From: an uncultured Bacteroidales bacterium
GTDB taxonomy: Bacteria > Bacteroidota > Bacteroidia > Bacteroidales > F082
NCBI GenBank assembly: GCA_937926515.1
Contig: CALAZZ010000183.1
Coordinates: 1 to 6,206, forward strand
DNA: 6,206 nt
Direction: 5' to 3'
Positions 1 to 6,206 of this stretch are shown in pieces. How positions within the stretch are numbered: position 1 is the stretch's first letter; each line of letters begins with the position of its first letter. Under the pieces are notes generated by a model. It did not search any database, was not told the origin of the DNA, and worked only from the letters and a program-made list of their open reading frames with translations. The translations under genes were made by a program, and so were the position numbers.

Positions 1-1137
1 CTTGGTGAGCTTCTGGCTTATGGTAGCCTCCTGAATGAAGGTTTCAGGGTGCGATTGAGCGGGCAGGATGTGGAAAGGGGAACCTTTTCGCACCGGCATG
101 CGGTATTGCGCGTTGAAGACTCACAACAGCAATTTGTACCCTTAAATAATATTAACAATAATCAAGCTCGCTTTGAGGTTTACAATTCATTACTTTCAGA
201 ATACGGTGTGCTCGGTTTTGAATACGGGTATTCGCTTGCATCACCTAATACATTAACGATTTGGGAGGCTCAATTTGGTGACTTTTTTAACGGAGCGCAG
301 ATCATTTTTGACCAGTTCCTGAGCAGTGCCGAAGACAAATGGAATGTGATGAATGACCTGGTTGTATTGCTGCCCCATGGATATGAGGGACAAGGTCCTG
401 AACATTCCAGTGCCCGAATGGAACGTTTTTTAAGTTTGTGTGCAGAAAACAATATGCAACTTGCTAATTGCACCACTCCTGCTAATTTTTTTCACATTCT
501 ACGCAGACAGCTTAAACGCCCATTCCGCAAACCACTGGTTATATTCACTCCAAAGAGCCTTTTACGTCATTCAAAATGTATTTCGCGACTGGAAGAATTC
601 ACCGATGGTGGTTTCAGAGAAGTAATTGATGACCATTCAGCTGATCCTAAAAAGATAACCAAAGTCGTATTTTGTACCGGAAAGCTGTATTATGATTTGG
701 ATGAAGAAAGGGAAAAGTTGAAAGACGAGAGCATTGCCATAGTGCGAGTTGAACAAATATATCCATTGCCCCGGAAACAAATGTTGCAAATTATCGAGCG
801 ATACAGTGATGCGACAAATTGGCTTTGGGTGCAAGAGGAACCTATCAATATGGGAGCATGGAAATTTATGCATCATGAGTTCAAGGATGTTCCGCTCAAA
901 TTAATTGCCAGGCCTGCAAGCGGAAGTCCAGCAACAGGTTCACCAAAGTTCCATGAGATCAGGCAACGAAAGATTATCGACAAAACATTTGAACAGTGTC
1001 AATGCCAGCTAGTTGGCAAAACATGTGGGATGATATGCATTGGCAATAAGTGGCGCTCTTTCGAGAAAGAACTTAAAGATATGAATATTGATAAATTGGA
1101 CAGTAAATTTCATTCTTCAGAGAAGCAGTTGAAATAA
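1..1137 (+). CDS. sucA: 2-oxoglutarate dehydrogenase E1 component, C-terminal part (5' truncated by window edge)
   Basis: This is the thiamine-diphosphate-dependent E1 subunit of the 2-oxoglutarate dehydrogenase complex, which decarboxylates 2-oxoglutarate and passes the succinyl group to the lipoyl arm of E2 in the cytoplasm. The reading frame is open from base 1, and the residues before the first in-frame GTG at 49 (LAYGSLLNEGFRVRLSGQD) already match the family, so the GTG is internal and the true start lies upstream. The fragment has 378 residues; full-length E1o proteins are about 900-950. Recognisable family blocks are SGQDVERGTFSHRHAVL, WEAQFGDFFNGAQ, LLPHGYEGQGPEHSSARMER, LCAENNMQLANCTTPANFFH and RPASGSPATGSPKFHEI. 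No frameshift is seen. After the usual end of the family near KIIDKTF there is a tail of about 48 residues with four cysteines in a CxC-x6-C-x3-C pattern (fragment residues 333, 335, 342, 346) and a lysine/glutamate-rich end. sucB follows after 84 bases, as expected for this pathway. Confidence 0.97.
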   Translation, partial: LGELLAYGSLLNEGFRVRLSGQDVERGTFSHRHAVLRVEDSQQQFVPLNNINNNQARFEVYNSLLSEYGVLGFEYGYSLASPNTLTIWEAQFGDFFNGAQIIFDQFLSSAEDKWNVMNDLVVLLPHGYEGQGPEHSSARMERFLSLCAENNMQLANCTTPANFFHILRRQLKRPFRKPLVIFTPKSLLRHSKCISRLEEFTDGGFREVIDDHSADPKKITKVVFCTGKLYYDLDEEREKLKDESIAIVRVEQIYPLPRKQMLQIIERYSDATNWLWVQEEPINMGAWKFMHHEFKDVPLKLIARPASGSPATGSPKFHEIRQRKIIDKTFEQCQCQLVGKTCGMICIGNKWRSFEKELKDMNIDKLDSKFHSSEKQLK

Positions 1138-1221
1138 CAAGCCTGTAAAGAAAATTAATTCGTATCTGCCGGAATACTACTTATTTATTAGCTCGAAAAA
1201 TAAACATAAAACTCACGAAAT
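1138..1221 (+). other. sucA-sucB intergenic spacer
   Basis: This 84-base AT-rich spacer lies between the sucA stop and the sucB start. I see no strong hairpin followed by a T run, no TAnnTTTG -7 motif and no Shine-Dalgarno sequence before the sucB ATG (the bases before it are actcacgaaat). The simplest reading is that sucA and sucB are transcribed together and that sucB is translated from an A-rich leader without a Shine-Dalgarno sequence, as is common in Bacteroidota. Confidence 0.5.
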
Positions 1222-2520
1222 ATGGCCATTGAAATAAAAGTACCCAGTCCGGGTGAGTCCATAACAGAAGTACAACTGGCCAACTGGCTTGTTGAAGATG
1301 GCACTTTTGTAGAGAAAGATCAGGATATTGCCGAAATTGATTCGGACAAGGCCACACTGAATATCGCAGCCCAGGAGTCAGGTACCATCAGTCTGAGAGC
1401 ATCCGAAGGGGATACTATTGAGGTTGGAACCATTATTGCTACTATCGAACCGGGTGAGTCAAGAAAAACATCAAAGGATTCAACTGCTGAAAAAGGAAAA
1501 AATCTTTCAGAAAAGGAAGCTCCCACGCATGAGCAAAAACCCACTGAAACCAAACAGGATGAACCTCAGAAAAAGGATAAACCTGAATCGGAAAAGCCTG
1601 ATGATAACCAAAATCTATTAAACCTGTCGCCACTTGCGCGCAAGCTCGCAGAAAAAGAAAATGTCAGCGAAGCTGAGCTAATGGAATTTTTTAAGCATCA
1701 CAGAGTGGGCAAGAAAGATGTAGCTTATTATCTTGATAAAAAGGATGTCGTACCAAATCAAGCTGCATCAATCAGTTCGTGGGGTGGTCAGCGCAAAGAA
1801 GAACGGCGAAAAATGAGCACCTTACGAAAAAAGTTGGCAGAGAGGCTTGTTTCTGTGAAGAATGAAACAGCCATGCTTACAACATTCAATGAGGTCAATA
1901 TGCGTTCCATTATTGACATACGAAACAGGTACAAGGATAATTTCAAAGAAAAACATGATATAGGCCTTGGGTTCATGTCGTTTTTTACGAAGGCTGTGAC
2001 CGAAGCCCTGTACCATTTCCCCCAGGTAAATTCACAGATTGATGGTGATGAAATCATACAGTATGATTATGCCGATATTAGTATTGCCGTTTCAGGACCT
2101 AAAGGTCTGGTAGTGCCTGTTATACGCAATGCAGAATCACTTTCGCTTGCTGAAATCGAAATGAAGGTAAAGGAATTGGCAACCAAAGCAAGGGACAACA
2201 AGCTTAGCCTCGATGAAATGACAGGAGGTACTTTTACCATTACTAATGGCGGCATTTTTGGATCCATGCTTTCCACACCAATTATCAATCCGCCCCAATC
2301 CGCCATACTGGGTATGCATAACATTGTCGAAAGGCCGGTTGCCATAAACGGCAAAGTTGAAATTCAGCCGGTAATGTATATCGCATTGAGCTATGACCAC
2401 CGAATAATTGACGGTCGTGAATCAGTCAGTTTTTTGGTAAAAGTGAAAGAAATGCTCGAAAATCCGACTAAAATGCTTTTCGGTTCAAAAGATCCGGCAG
2501 AAGTATTGCTGGACCTTTGA
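1222..2520 (+). CDS. sucB: Dihydrolipoyllysine-residue succinyltransferase (E2 of 2-oxoglutarate dehydrogenase)
   Basis: SucB forms the core of the 2-oxoglutarate dehydrogenase complex and transfers the succinyl group from its lipoyl arm to CoA. At 432 residues it is of normal length, with one lipoyl domain at about 1-77. The lipoylated lysine is K43 in the EIDSDKATLNI motif, the form typical of E2o rather than pyruvate dehydrogenase E2. A linker at about 79-131 follows, rich in Lys, Glu, Asp, Pro and Gln. The peripheral subunit-binding domain is at about 134-172, starting NLSPLARKLAEKENVS. The acyltransferase domain is at about 194-432, with the catalytic SYDHRIIDGRES motif (H393, D397) and the E2o-type block TFTITNGGIFGSMLSTPIIN. 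The subunit-binding domain is unusual: the customary GTGxxGRI loop is replaced by EFFKHHRVGKKDV. The ATG at 1222 is chosen because the lipoyl domain begins right there. The gene follows sucA, its partner subunit. Confidence 0.97.
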   Translation: MAIEIKVPSPGESITEVQLANWLVEDGTFVEKDQDIAEIDSDKATLNIAAQESGTISLRASEGDTIEVGTIIATIEPGESRKTSKDSTAEKGKNLSEKEAPTHEQKPTETKQDEPQKKDKPESEKPDDNQNLLNLSPLARKLAEKENVSEAELMEFFKHHRVGKKDVAYYLDKKDVVPNQAASISSWGGQRKEERRKMSTLRKKLAERLVSVKNETAMLTTFNEVNMRSIIDIRNRYKDNFKEKHDIGLGFMSFFTKAVTEALYHFPQVNSQIDGDEIIQYDYADISIAVSGPKGLVVPVIRNAESLSLAEIEMKVKELATKARDNKLSLDEMTGGTFTITNGGIFGSMLSTPIINPPQSAILGMHNIVERPVAINGKVEIQPVMYIALSYDHRIIDGRESVSFLVKVKEMLENPTKMLFGSKDPAEVLLDL

Positions 2521-2588
2521 TCAGGAAGCTGTAAAGCCAAACTATACCAATAAAAGTGTTTTTTTTAATTTCATAAAATATTGCGAAG
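2521..2588 (+). other. sucB-nadB intergenic spacer
   Basis: This 68-base AT-rich spacer contains a run of eight T at 2559-2566. The run is not preceded by a convincing GC-rich stem (only a 3-bp GCT/AGC pairing at 2528-2537), so I do not call an intrinsic terminator. No exact TAnnTTTG motif is present; the nearest is taaaatattg just before the nadB start. Whether nadB is read through from sucAB or has its own promoter cannot be decided from the sequence. Confidence 0.4.
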
Positions 2589-4154
2589 ATGAGGTATGAG
2601 GCTGATTTCCTGGTAATTGGATCTGGAATTGCTGGCTTGAGCTATGCATTAAAAGTAGCCGACCATGGCAAGGTCATCATCGTTACCAAGACGAGCGCTA
2701 ACGACACCACCACCTGGTATGCCCAGGGTGGCATCGCTGCGGTCATGTATAATCCTGATACTTATGAAAAACATATTCGGGATACCCTTTTAGCAGGCAG
2801 TTACCTGAACGATGAAAAGATCGTAAGACTCACGATTACAGAATCAACCGACAGGGTAAAGGAGCTCATTGACTGGGGAACACATTTCGACAAAGAAACA
2901 AGTGGACGTTATGCCCTGGCCCGTGAAGGTGGTCATTCTGAATATCGCGTGCTTCACCATCAGGATCATACCGGTTCGGAAATACAGCGTGCACTTATTG
3001 AGAGGGTTATAAATCATCCCAATATCACGCTGCTCGAAAACCATTTTACAGTTGATATCATCACGCAACACCACCTTGGTCAAATCATTCGAAGGCTTAC
3101 CAGTGGTATACAATGTTTTGGCGCCTATGTGCTTGATCCAAAAAAAGGCGAGATCCATACCATTTTAGCTAAAACAACACTGATCGCGACAGGTGGTACC
3201 GGCAATATATATCAAACCACAACCAACCCAACCATTGCAACCGGGGATGGCATTGCGATGGTTTATAGAGCCAAGGGTTTCATTGACCATATGGAATTCG
3301 TACAGTTCCACCCCACTTCATTATACAACCCCCACGAAAAGCCATCTTTCCTGATCACGGAAGCATTACGTGGTGCTGGCGCCATATTAAAGGATATCAA
3401 TGGCATAGCTTTCATGCACAAATTTGATGAAAGGGGATCACTGGCACCACGTGATATCGTAGCCAGGGCTATCGATAGTACAATGAAAACCTCAGGTAGT
3501 GATCATGTGTATTTGGATGCCAGACAAATTCCTGAAAATGAAATTATGCGGCATTTTCCCGGCATCTATGCCAAATGTCTTAGCATAGGCATAAATATGA
3601 AAAAGGACATGATTCCCGTTGTACCTGCAGCCCATTATATATGCGGAGGTATAAAGACGGATGAGCACGGCAGAACCAGTATATTGAATTTATATGCAAG
3701 TGGCGAAGCTGCATGTACCGGACTTCACGGTGCTAACAGACTGGCTTCAAACTCATTGCTTGAATCGATTGTATTCTCGCATCAGGCGAGTAAGCATGCC
3801 ATTCAATTAATAGATCATACCCAAATAAGAAATGAAGTGCCGGATTGGAATGCTGAAGGAACAATACATAACGAAGAGTTGGTCCTGATTACACAATCCC
3901 GGAAGGAACTACAAAGCATTATGAGTAATTATGTAGGTATCGTGCGTTCTGACTTGCGTTTAAAAAGGGCACTGGACAGGTTGATGATCATTTTCAGGGA
4001 AACTGAAGAATTGTATGAAAAATCCATACTCACTGTAGAGCTGTGTGAACTACGTAACATGATTAACGTGGCCTACCTGGTTATCAAGCATGCTTCACAG
4101 CGAAAAGAAAGTATTGGGCTACATTATTCGATTGACTATCCGGCAAAATCATGA
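2589..4154 (+). CDS. nadB: L-aspartate oxidase
   Basis: NadB is an FAD enzyme that oxidises L-aspartate to iminoaspartate, the first step of de novo NAD+ synthesis. Family knowledge says it can reoxidise its FAD with oxygen or fumarate. At 521 residues it is close to the roughly 540 of E. coli NadB. The FAD-binding motif GSGIAGL is at residues 11-17, followed by the TTWYAQGGIAAV block. Residues matching the E. coli active site are all present: E113 in REGGHS, H241 in VQFHPTSLYNP, R288 in APRDIVARAID, H349 in VPAAHYICGGI and R384 in HGANRLASNSLLE. The helical C-terminal domain is at about 430-521. These features, with the REGGHS block and the R288/R384 pair, favour NadB over the related succinate dehydrogenase/fumarate reductase flavoproteins. 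nadA and nadC, common partners of nadB, are not in the window. The stop lies 4 bases before the next start, suggesting co-transcription. The end reads ESIGLHYSIDYP, where ESRGLHY is more usual. Confidence 0.95.
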   Translation: MRYEADFLVIGSGIAGLSYALKVADHGKVIIVTKTSANDTTTWYAQGGIAAVMYNPDTYEKHIRDTLLAGSYLNDEKIVRLTITESTDRVKELIDWGTHFDKETSGRYALAREGGHSEYRVLHHQDHTGSEIQRALIERVINHPNITLLENHFTVDIITQHHLGQIIRRLTSGIQCFGAYVLDPKKGEIHTILAKTTLIATGGTGNIYQTTTNPTIATGDGIAMVYRAKGFIDHMEFVQFHPTSLYNPHEKPSFLITEALRGAGAILKDINGIAFMHKFDERGSLAPRDIVARAIDSTMKTSGSDHVYLDARQIPENEIMRHFPGIYAKCLSIGINMKKDMIPVVPAAHYICGGIKTDEHGRTSILNLYASGEAACTGLHGANRLASNSLLESIVFSHQASKHAIQLIDHTQIRNEVPDWNAEGTIHNEELVLITQSRKELQSIMSNYVGIVRSDLRLKRALDRLMIIFRETEELYEKSILTVELCELRNMINVAYLVIKHASQRKESIGLHYSIDYPAKS

Positions 4155-4158
4155 TAAA

Positions 4159-4698
4159 ATGGCAATAATCAGAAGTGTAAAAGGACTAAATCCAAAATTT
4201 GGAAAGAACTGTTATTTCGCAGAGAATGCAACCATTGTGGGTGAGGTAGAATTGGGCGATAATTGCAGTGTTTGGTTTAACGCGGTGGTAAGAGGAGATG
4301 TACATTATATCAAAATTGGAAATAACGTGAATATCCAGGACGGAGCCATTATTCATTGCACATATAAAAAAGCGCCGGTAACCATTGGAAATAATGTATC
4401 CATTGCCCATGGTGCCATCGTTCATGGATGTACCATACAAGATAATGTACTGATTGGCATGGGGTCCATCATCATGGATGGCGCAATAATCGAAAGCAAC
4501 AGCATTGTTGCTGCCGGGGCACTTATTGCAAAAGACACAGTTGTGGAGGCAGGTAGCGTTTATGCAGGTGTACCAGCAAAAAAAATAAAATCCATTGACA
4601 AGAACCTGCTCGAAGGCGAAGTAATCCGGATTGCCCGTTCCTATACCACATATGCCAGTTGGCACGATAAAAATATTATCCCACTTGATGAAATATAA
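4159..4698 (+). CDS. Gamma-class carbonic anhydrase-like hexapeptide-repeat protein (YrdA/PaaY/CaiE-like family)
   Basis: This 179-residue protein is a left-handed beta-helix built from hexapeptide repeats, with many [I/V]-G-N-N-V type turns between about residues 24 and 150. It carries the gamma carbonic anhydrase signature: R45 and D47 in VVRGDVHYI, Q60 in NIQDGAIIH, and three candidate zinc ligands H66, H84 and H89 (the last two in IAHGAIVHGC, five apart as in the archaeal enzyme Cam). The end of the helix is marked by AGVPAKKIKSI, followed by a C-terminal helix. It probably forms a cytoplasmic homotrimer with zinc or iron between subunits. Family members without the long acidic loop of Cam, like this one, are often inactive or weak as carbonic anhydrases, and some act in acyl-CoA metabolism, so the substrate is uncertain. 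The ATG at 4159 is preferred over one at 4090, because family similarity starts at MAIIRSVKGLNPKFG and the longer form would overlap nadB with unrelated residues. It lies 4 bases after nadB. Confidence 0.88.
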   Translation: MAIIRSVKGLNPKFGKNCYFAENATIVGEVELGDNCSVWFNAVVRGDVHYIKIGNNVNIQDGAIIHCTYKKAPVTIGNNVSIAHGAIVHGCTIQDNVLIGMGSIIMDGAIIESNSIVAAGALIAKDTVVEAGSVYAGVPAKKIKSIDKNLLEGEVIRIARSYTTYASWHDKNIIPLDEI

Positions 4699-4752
4699 TT
4701 GTCTGACCTACTGAATTTTAATATATGTTAGTCAAGGAGGATGCTTAGGAGA

Positions 4753-4768
4753 TAATTTTGTATTTTTG
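4753..4768 (+). promoter_or_regulatory. Tandem Bacteroidota-type -7 promoter elements upstream of lpd
   Basis: Two exact matches to the Bacteroidota -7 consensus TAnnTTTG lie end to end: TAATTTTG at 4753-4760 and TATTTTTG at 4761-4768. They are in the 108-base gap between the carbonic anhydrase-like gene and lpd, 38 to 46 bases before the lpd ATG, so transcription would begin near 4767-4776 and leave a short AT-rich leader. A -33 element is weak: the best candidate is TTAG at 4728-4731, 21 bases upstream of the first motif, where TTG or TTTG is expected. The position and two exact motifs make a real promoter likely. It would let lpd be expressed apart from the genes upstream. Confidence 0.65.
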
Positions 4769-4806
4769 GCATCTGGTAAAAAATAATCTTAAAAATCTGA
4801 GTATAT

Positions 4807-6198
4807 ATGAAATACGACCTTATTGTTATCGGTAGCGGCCCGGGAGGCTATGTGGCAGCCATCAGGGCAGCACAACTAGGCATGAAAACTGCAGTTGTTG
4901 AAAAAGAAGAAATAGGTGGCGTTTGCCTGAATTGGGGTTGTATCCCCACCAAAGCACTGCTCAAAAGTGCCCAGGTTTTTAATTATATGAAACATGCTGA
5001 GGACTATGGTATCAAGATCGGTAGCGAACCCAAACCTGACTTTGAGGCCATCGTAAAACGCAGTCGTGATGTGGCTGATGGCATGAGTAAAGGAGTTCAG
5101 TTTTTGTTTAAAAAGAATAAAATTGACCTCCTACAGGGGTTTGGCAAGCTCAAGAGTGGAAAACAAGTTGAGGTGACTGATAAAGATAACAAAACCAAAA
5201 CTTATGATGCCAACCATATTATCCTGGCTACCGGCGCCAGGTCCCGTGAATTACCGAATTTAAAAATCGATGGTAAAAAGATCATTGGGTATCGAAAAGC
5301 AATGACTCTTGAGAAATTACCTAAATCGATGGTAGTAGTTGGATCAGGGGCCATCGGATCAGAGTTCGCCTTTTTCTATAATTCCATGGGAGTAGATGTG
5401 ACACTGGTAGAATACATGCCCACCATTTTACCGATCGAAGATGAAGAAGTATCCAAACAATTGGAACGCTCTTTCAAAAAATCCAAAATGAAGGTGATGA
5501 CAAATGCCTCGGTCGAAAAAGTTGATAGCGGTGGAAAAATGTGCAAGGTTACCATTAAAACAAAAAAGGGCGAAGAAACAATTGAAGCTGAAATGGTGCT
5601 CTCAGCTGTGGGCATCGCAACAAATCTTGAAGGTATTGGATTGGAAGATACAGGGGTAAAAACTGACAAAGGCAAAGTAGTGGTTGATGATTATTACCGA
5701 ACCAATATTGAAGGGGTATATGCCATAGGTGATATTGTGCATGGACCGGCATTGGCACATACTGCATCACATGAAGGAATTACATGTGTTGAGGCCATTG
5801 CCGGAATGAATCCTGATCCCATTGATTATGGAAATATTCCGTCATGTACCTACACCAATCCTGAAGTTGCATCAGTAGGAATGACTGAAAAACAAGCCAA
5901 GGAAGCCGGATACGACATCAAAGTAGGTAAATTTCCATTTTCAGCTTCTGGAAAAGCCAGTGCTGCAGGCAACAAGGAAGGCTTTGTAAAAGTAATATTT
6001 GATGCGAAATATGGGGAGTGGCTTGGGTGTCATATGATTGGAGATAATGTTACAGAAATGATTGCCGAAGCTGTTGCAGCACGTAAATTGGAAACAACAG
6101 GACACGAGATCATCAAAACCGTGCATCCGCATCCCACGATGTCAGAAGCCATTATGGAAGCTGCCGCAGCGGCATATGATGAAGTAATTCATTTATAG
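4807..6198 (+). CDS. lpd: Dihydrolipoyl dehydrogenase (E3)
   Basis: Lpd is the FAD disulfide oxidoreductase that reoxidises dihydrolipoyl groups on E2 (and on glycine cleavage H protein) and reduces NAD+ to NADH. The 463 residues are the standard length. The N-terminal FAD motif GSGPGG is at 9-14 with E32 at the end of the second strand. The redox disulfide is C40/C45 in GGVCLNWGCIPTK. The NAD-binding motif GSGAIG is at 179-184, with acidic E202 in VTLVEY favouring NAD over NADP. The second FAD motif YAIGDI contains D309. The C-terminal dimer interface carries the catalytic pair H442 and E447 in HPHPTMSEAI. There is no N-terminal lipoyl domain. The ATG at 4807 is fixed by the FAD domain starting at once (MKYDLIVIGSG). 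No Shine-Dalgarno sequence is seen (leader gagtatat). It completes the E1-E2-E3 set with sucA and sucB, but has its own likely promoter and may serve other 2-oxoacid dehydrogenases. Confidence 0.97.
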   Translation: MKYDLIVIGSGPGGYVAAIRAAQLGMKTAVVEKEEIGGVCLNWGCIPTKALLKSAQVFNYMKHAEDYGIKIGSEPKPDFEAIVKRSRDVADGMSKGVQFLFKKNKIDLLQGFGKLKSGKQVEVTDKDNKTKTYDANHIILATGARSRELPNLKIDGKKIIGYRKAMTLEKLPKSMVVVGSGAIGSEFAFFYNSMGVDVTLVEYMPTILPIEDEEVSKQLERSFKKSKMKVMTNASVEKVDSGGKMCKVTIKTKKGEETIEAEMVLSAVGIATNLEGIGLEDTGVKTDKGKVVVDDYYRTNIEGVYAIGDIVHGPALAHTASHEGITCVEAIAGMNPDPIDYGNIPSCTYTNPEVASVGMTEKQAKEAGYDIKVGKFPFSASGKASAAGNKEGFVKVIFDAKYGEWLGCHMIGDNVTEMIAEAVAARKLETTGHEIIKTVHPHPTMSEAIMEAAAAAYDEVIHL

Positions 6199-6206
6199 AA
6201 GGTTGG

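Noticed and set aside
2067..2400. Open frames on the - strand inside sucB
   Set aside because: They lie fully within a well-supported gene, show no recognisable motif and have no start context or promoter of their own.
1143..2537. Shared 8-mer ctgtaaag shortly after both the sucA and sucB stops
   Set aside because: The flanking bases do not match, and one short shared word in AT-rich spacers is expected by chance.
2528..2566. Possible intrinsic terminator after sucB (T run at 2559-2566)
   Set aside because: The only pairing upstream is a 3-bp stem well away from the T run, too weak to call a terminator.
4090..4158. Upstream in-frame ATG extending the carbonic anhydrase-like protein by 23 residues
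   Set aside because: The extension overlaps the end of nadB, its residues (MLHSEKKVLGYIIRL...) do not resemble the family, and the ATG at 4159 begins exactly where family similarity starts.
4186..4665. Long open frame of 159 codons on the - strand
   Set aside because: It is antisense to the carbonic anhydrase-like gene, rich in Cys, Asn and Tyr without any domain pattern, and explained as a shadow of the repeated beta-helix codons.
4703..4734. Imperfect inverted repeat TGACCTAC / GTTAGTCA after the carbonic anhydrase-like gene
   Set aside because: Only six of eight positions pair, with two adjacent mismatches in the stem and no T run following, so it is not a convincing terminator or operator.

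Overview
The window reads as ordinary chromosomal DNA from a member of the Bacteroidota (Bacteroidetes/Cytophaga-like lineage). The reasons are an AT-leaning base composition, start codons without Shine-Dalgarno sequences, a tandem TAnnTTTG -7 promoter motif before the last gene, and protein sequences that look like that phylum. The phylum call is an inference from these signs, not from a database search. All convincing genes lie on the + strand and cover almost the whole window.

Layout: (1) bases 1-1137, the C-terminal part of sucA (2-oxoglutarate dehydrogenase E1), cut by the left edge; (2) 1222-2520, sucB (dihydrolipoyl succinyltransferase E2); (3) 2589-4154, nadB (L-aspartate oxidase); (4) 4159-4698, a gamma-class carbonic anhydrase-like left-handed beta-helix protein, starting 4 bases after the nadB stop; (5) a 108-base gap with a good Bacteroidota-type promoter; (6) 4807-6198, lpd (dihydrolipoyl dehydrogenase E3). 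The last 8 bases are non-coding as far as can be seen.

How they work together: SucA, SucB and Lpd are the E1, E2 and E3 parts of the 2-oxoglutarate dehydrogenase complex, which turns 2-oxoglutarate, CoA and NAD+ into succinyl-CoA, CO2 and NADH. Two genes sit between E2 and E3: NadB, which makes iminoaspartate for NAD+ synthesis, and a putative zinc enzyme that may act on CO2/bicarbonate. Both have a plausible metabolic link to the complex (its NAD+ cofactor and its CO2 product), but that link is inferred from position only. Lpd appears to have its own promoter, which fits its usual role as an E3 shared between several 2-oxoacid dehydrogenase complexes and the glycine cleavage system.

I see no mobile element, CRISPR array, tRNA, rRNA or clear riboswitch. 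No new multi-gene system is evident. The points most worth a second look are a cysteine-containing C-terminal tail on SucA, a subunit-binding domain in SucB that lacks the usual glycine-rich loop, the gene order itself, and the tandem promoter motif.
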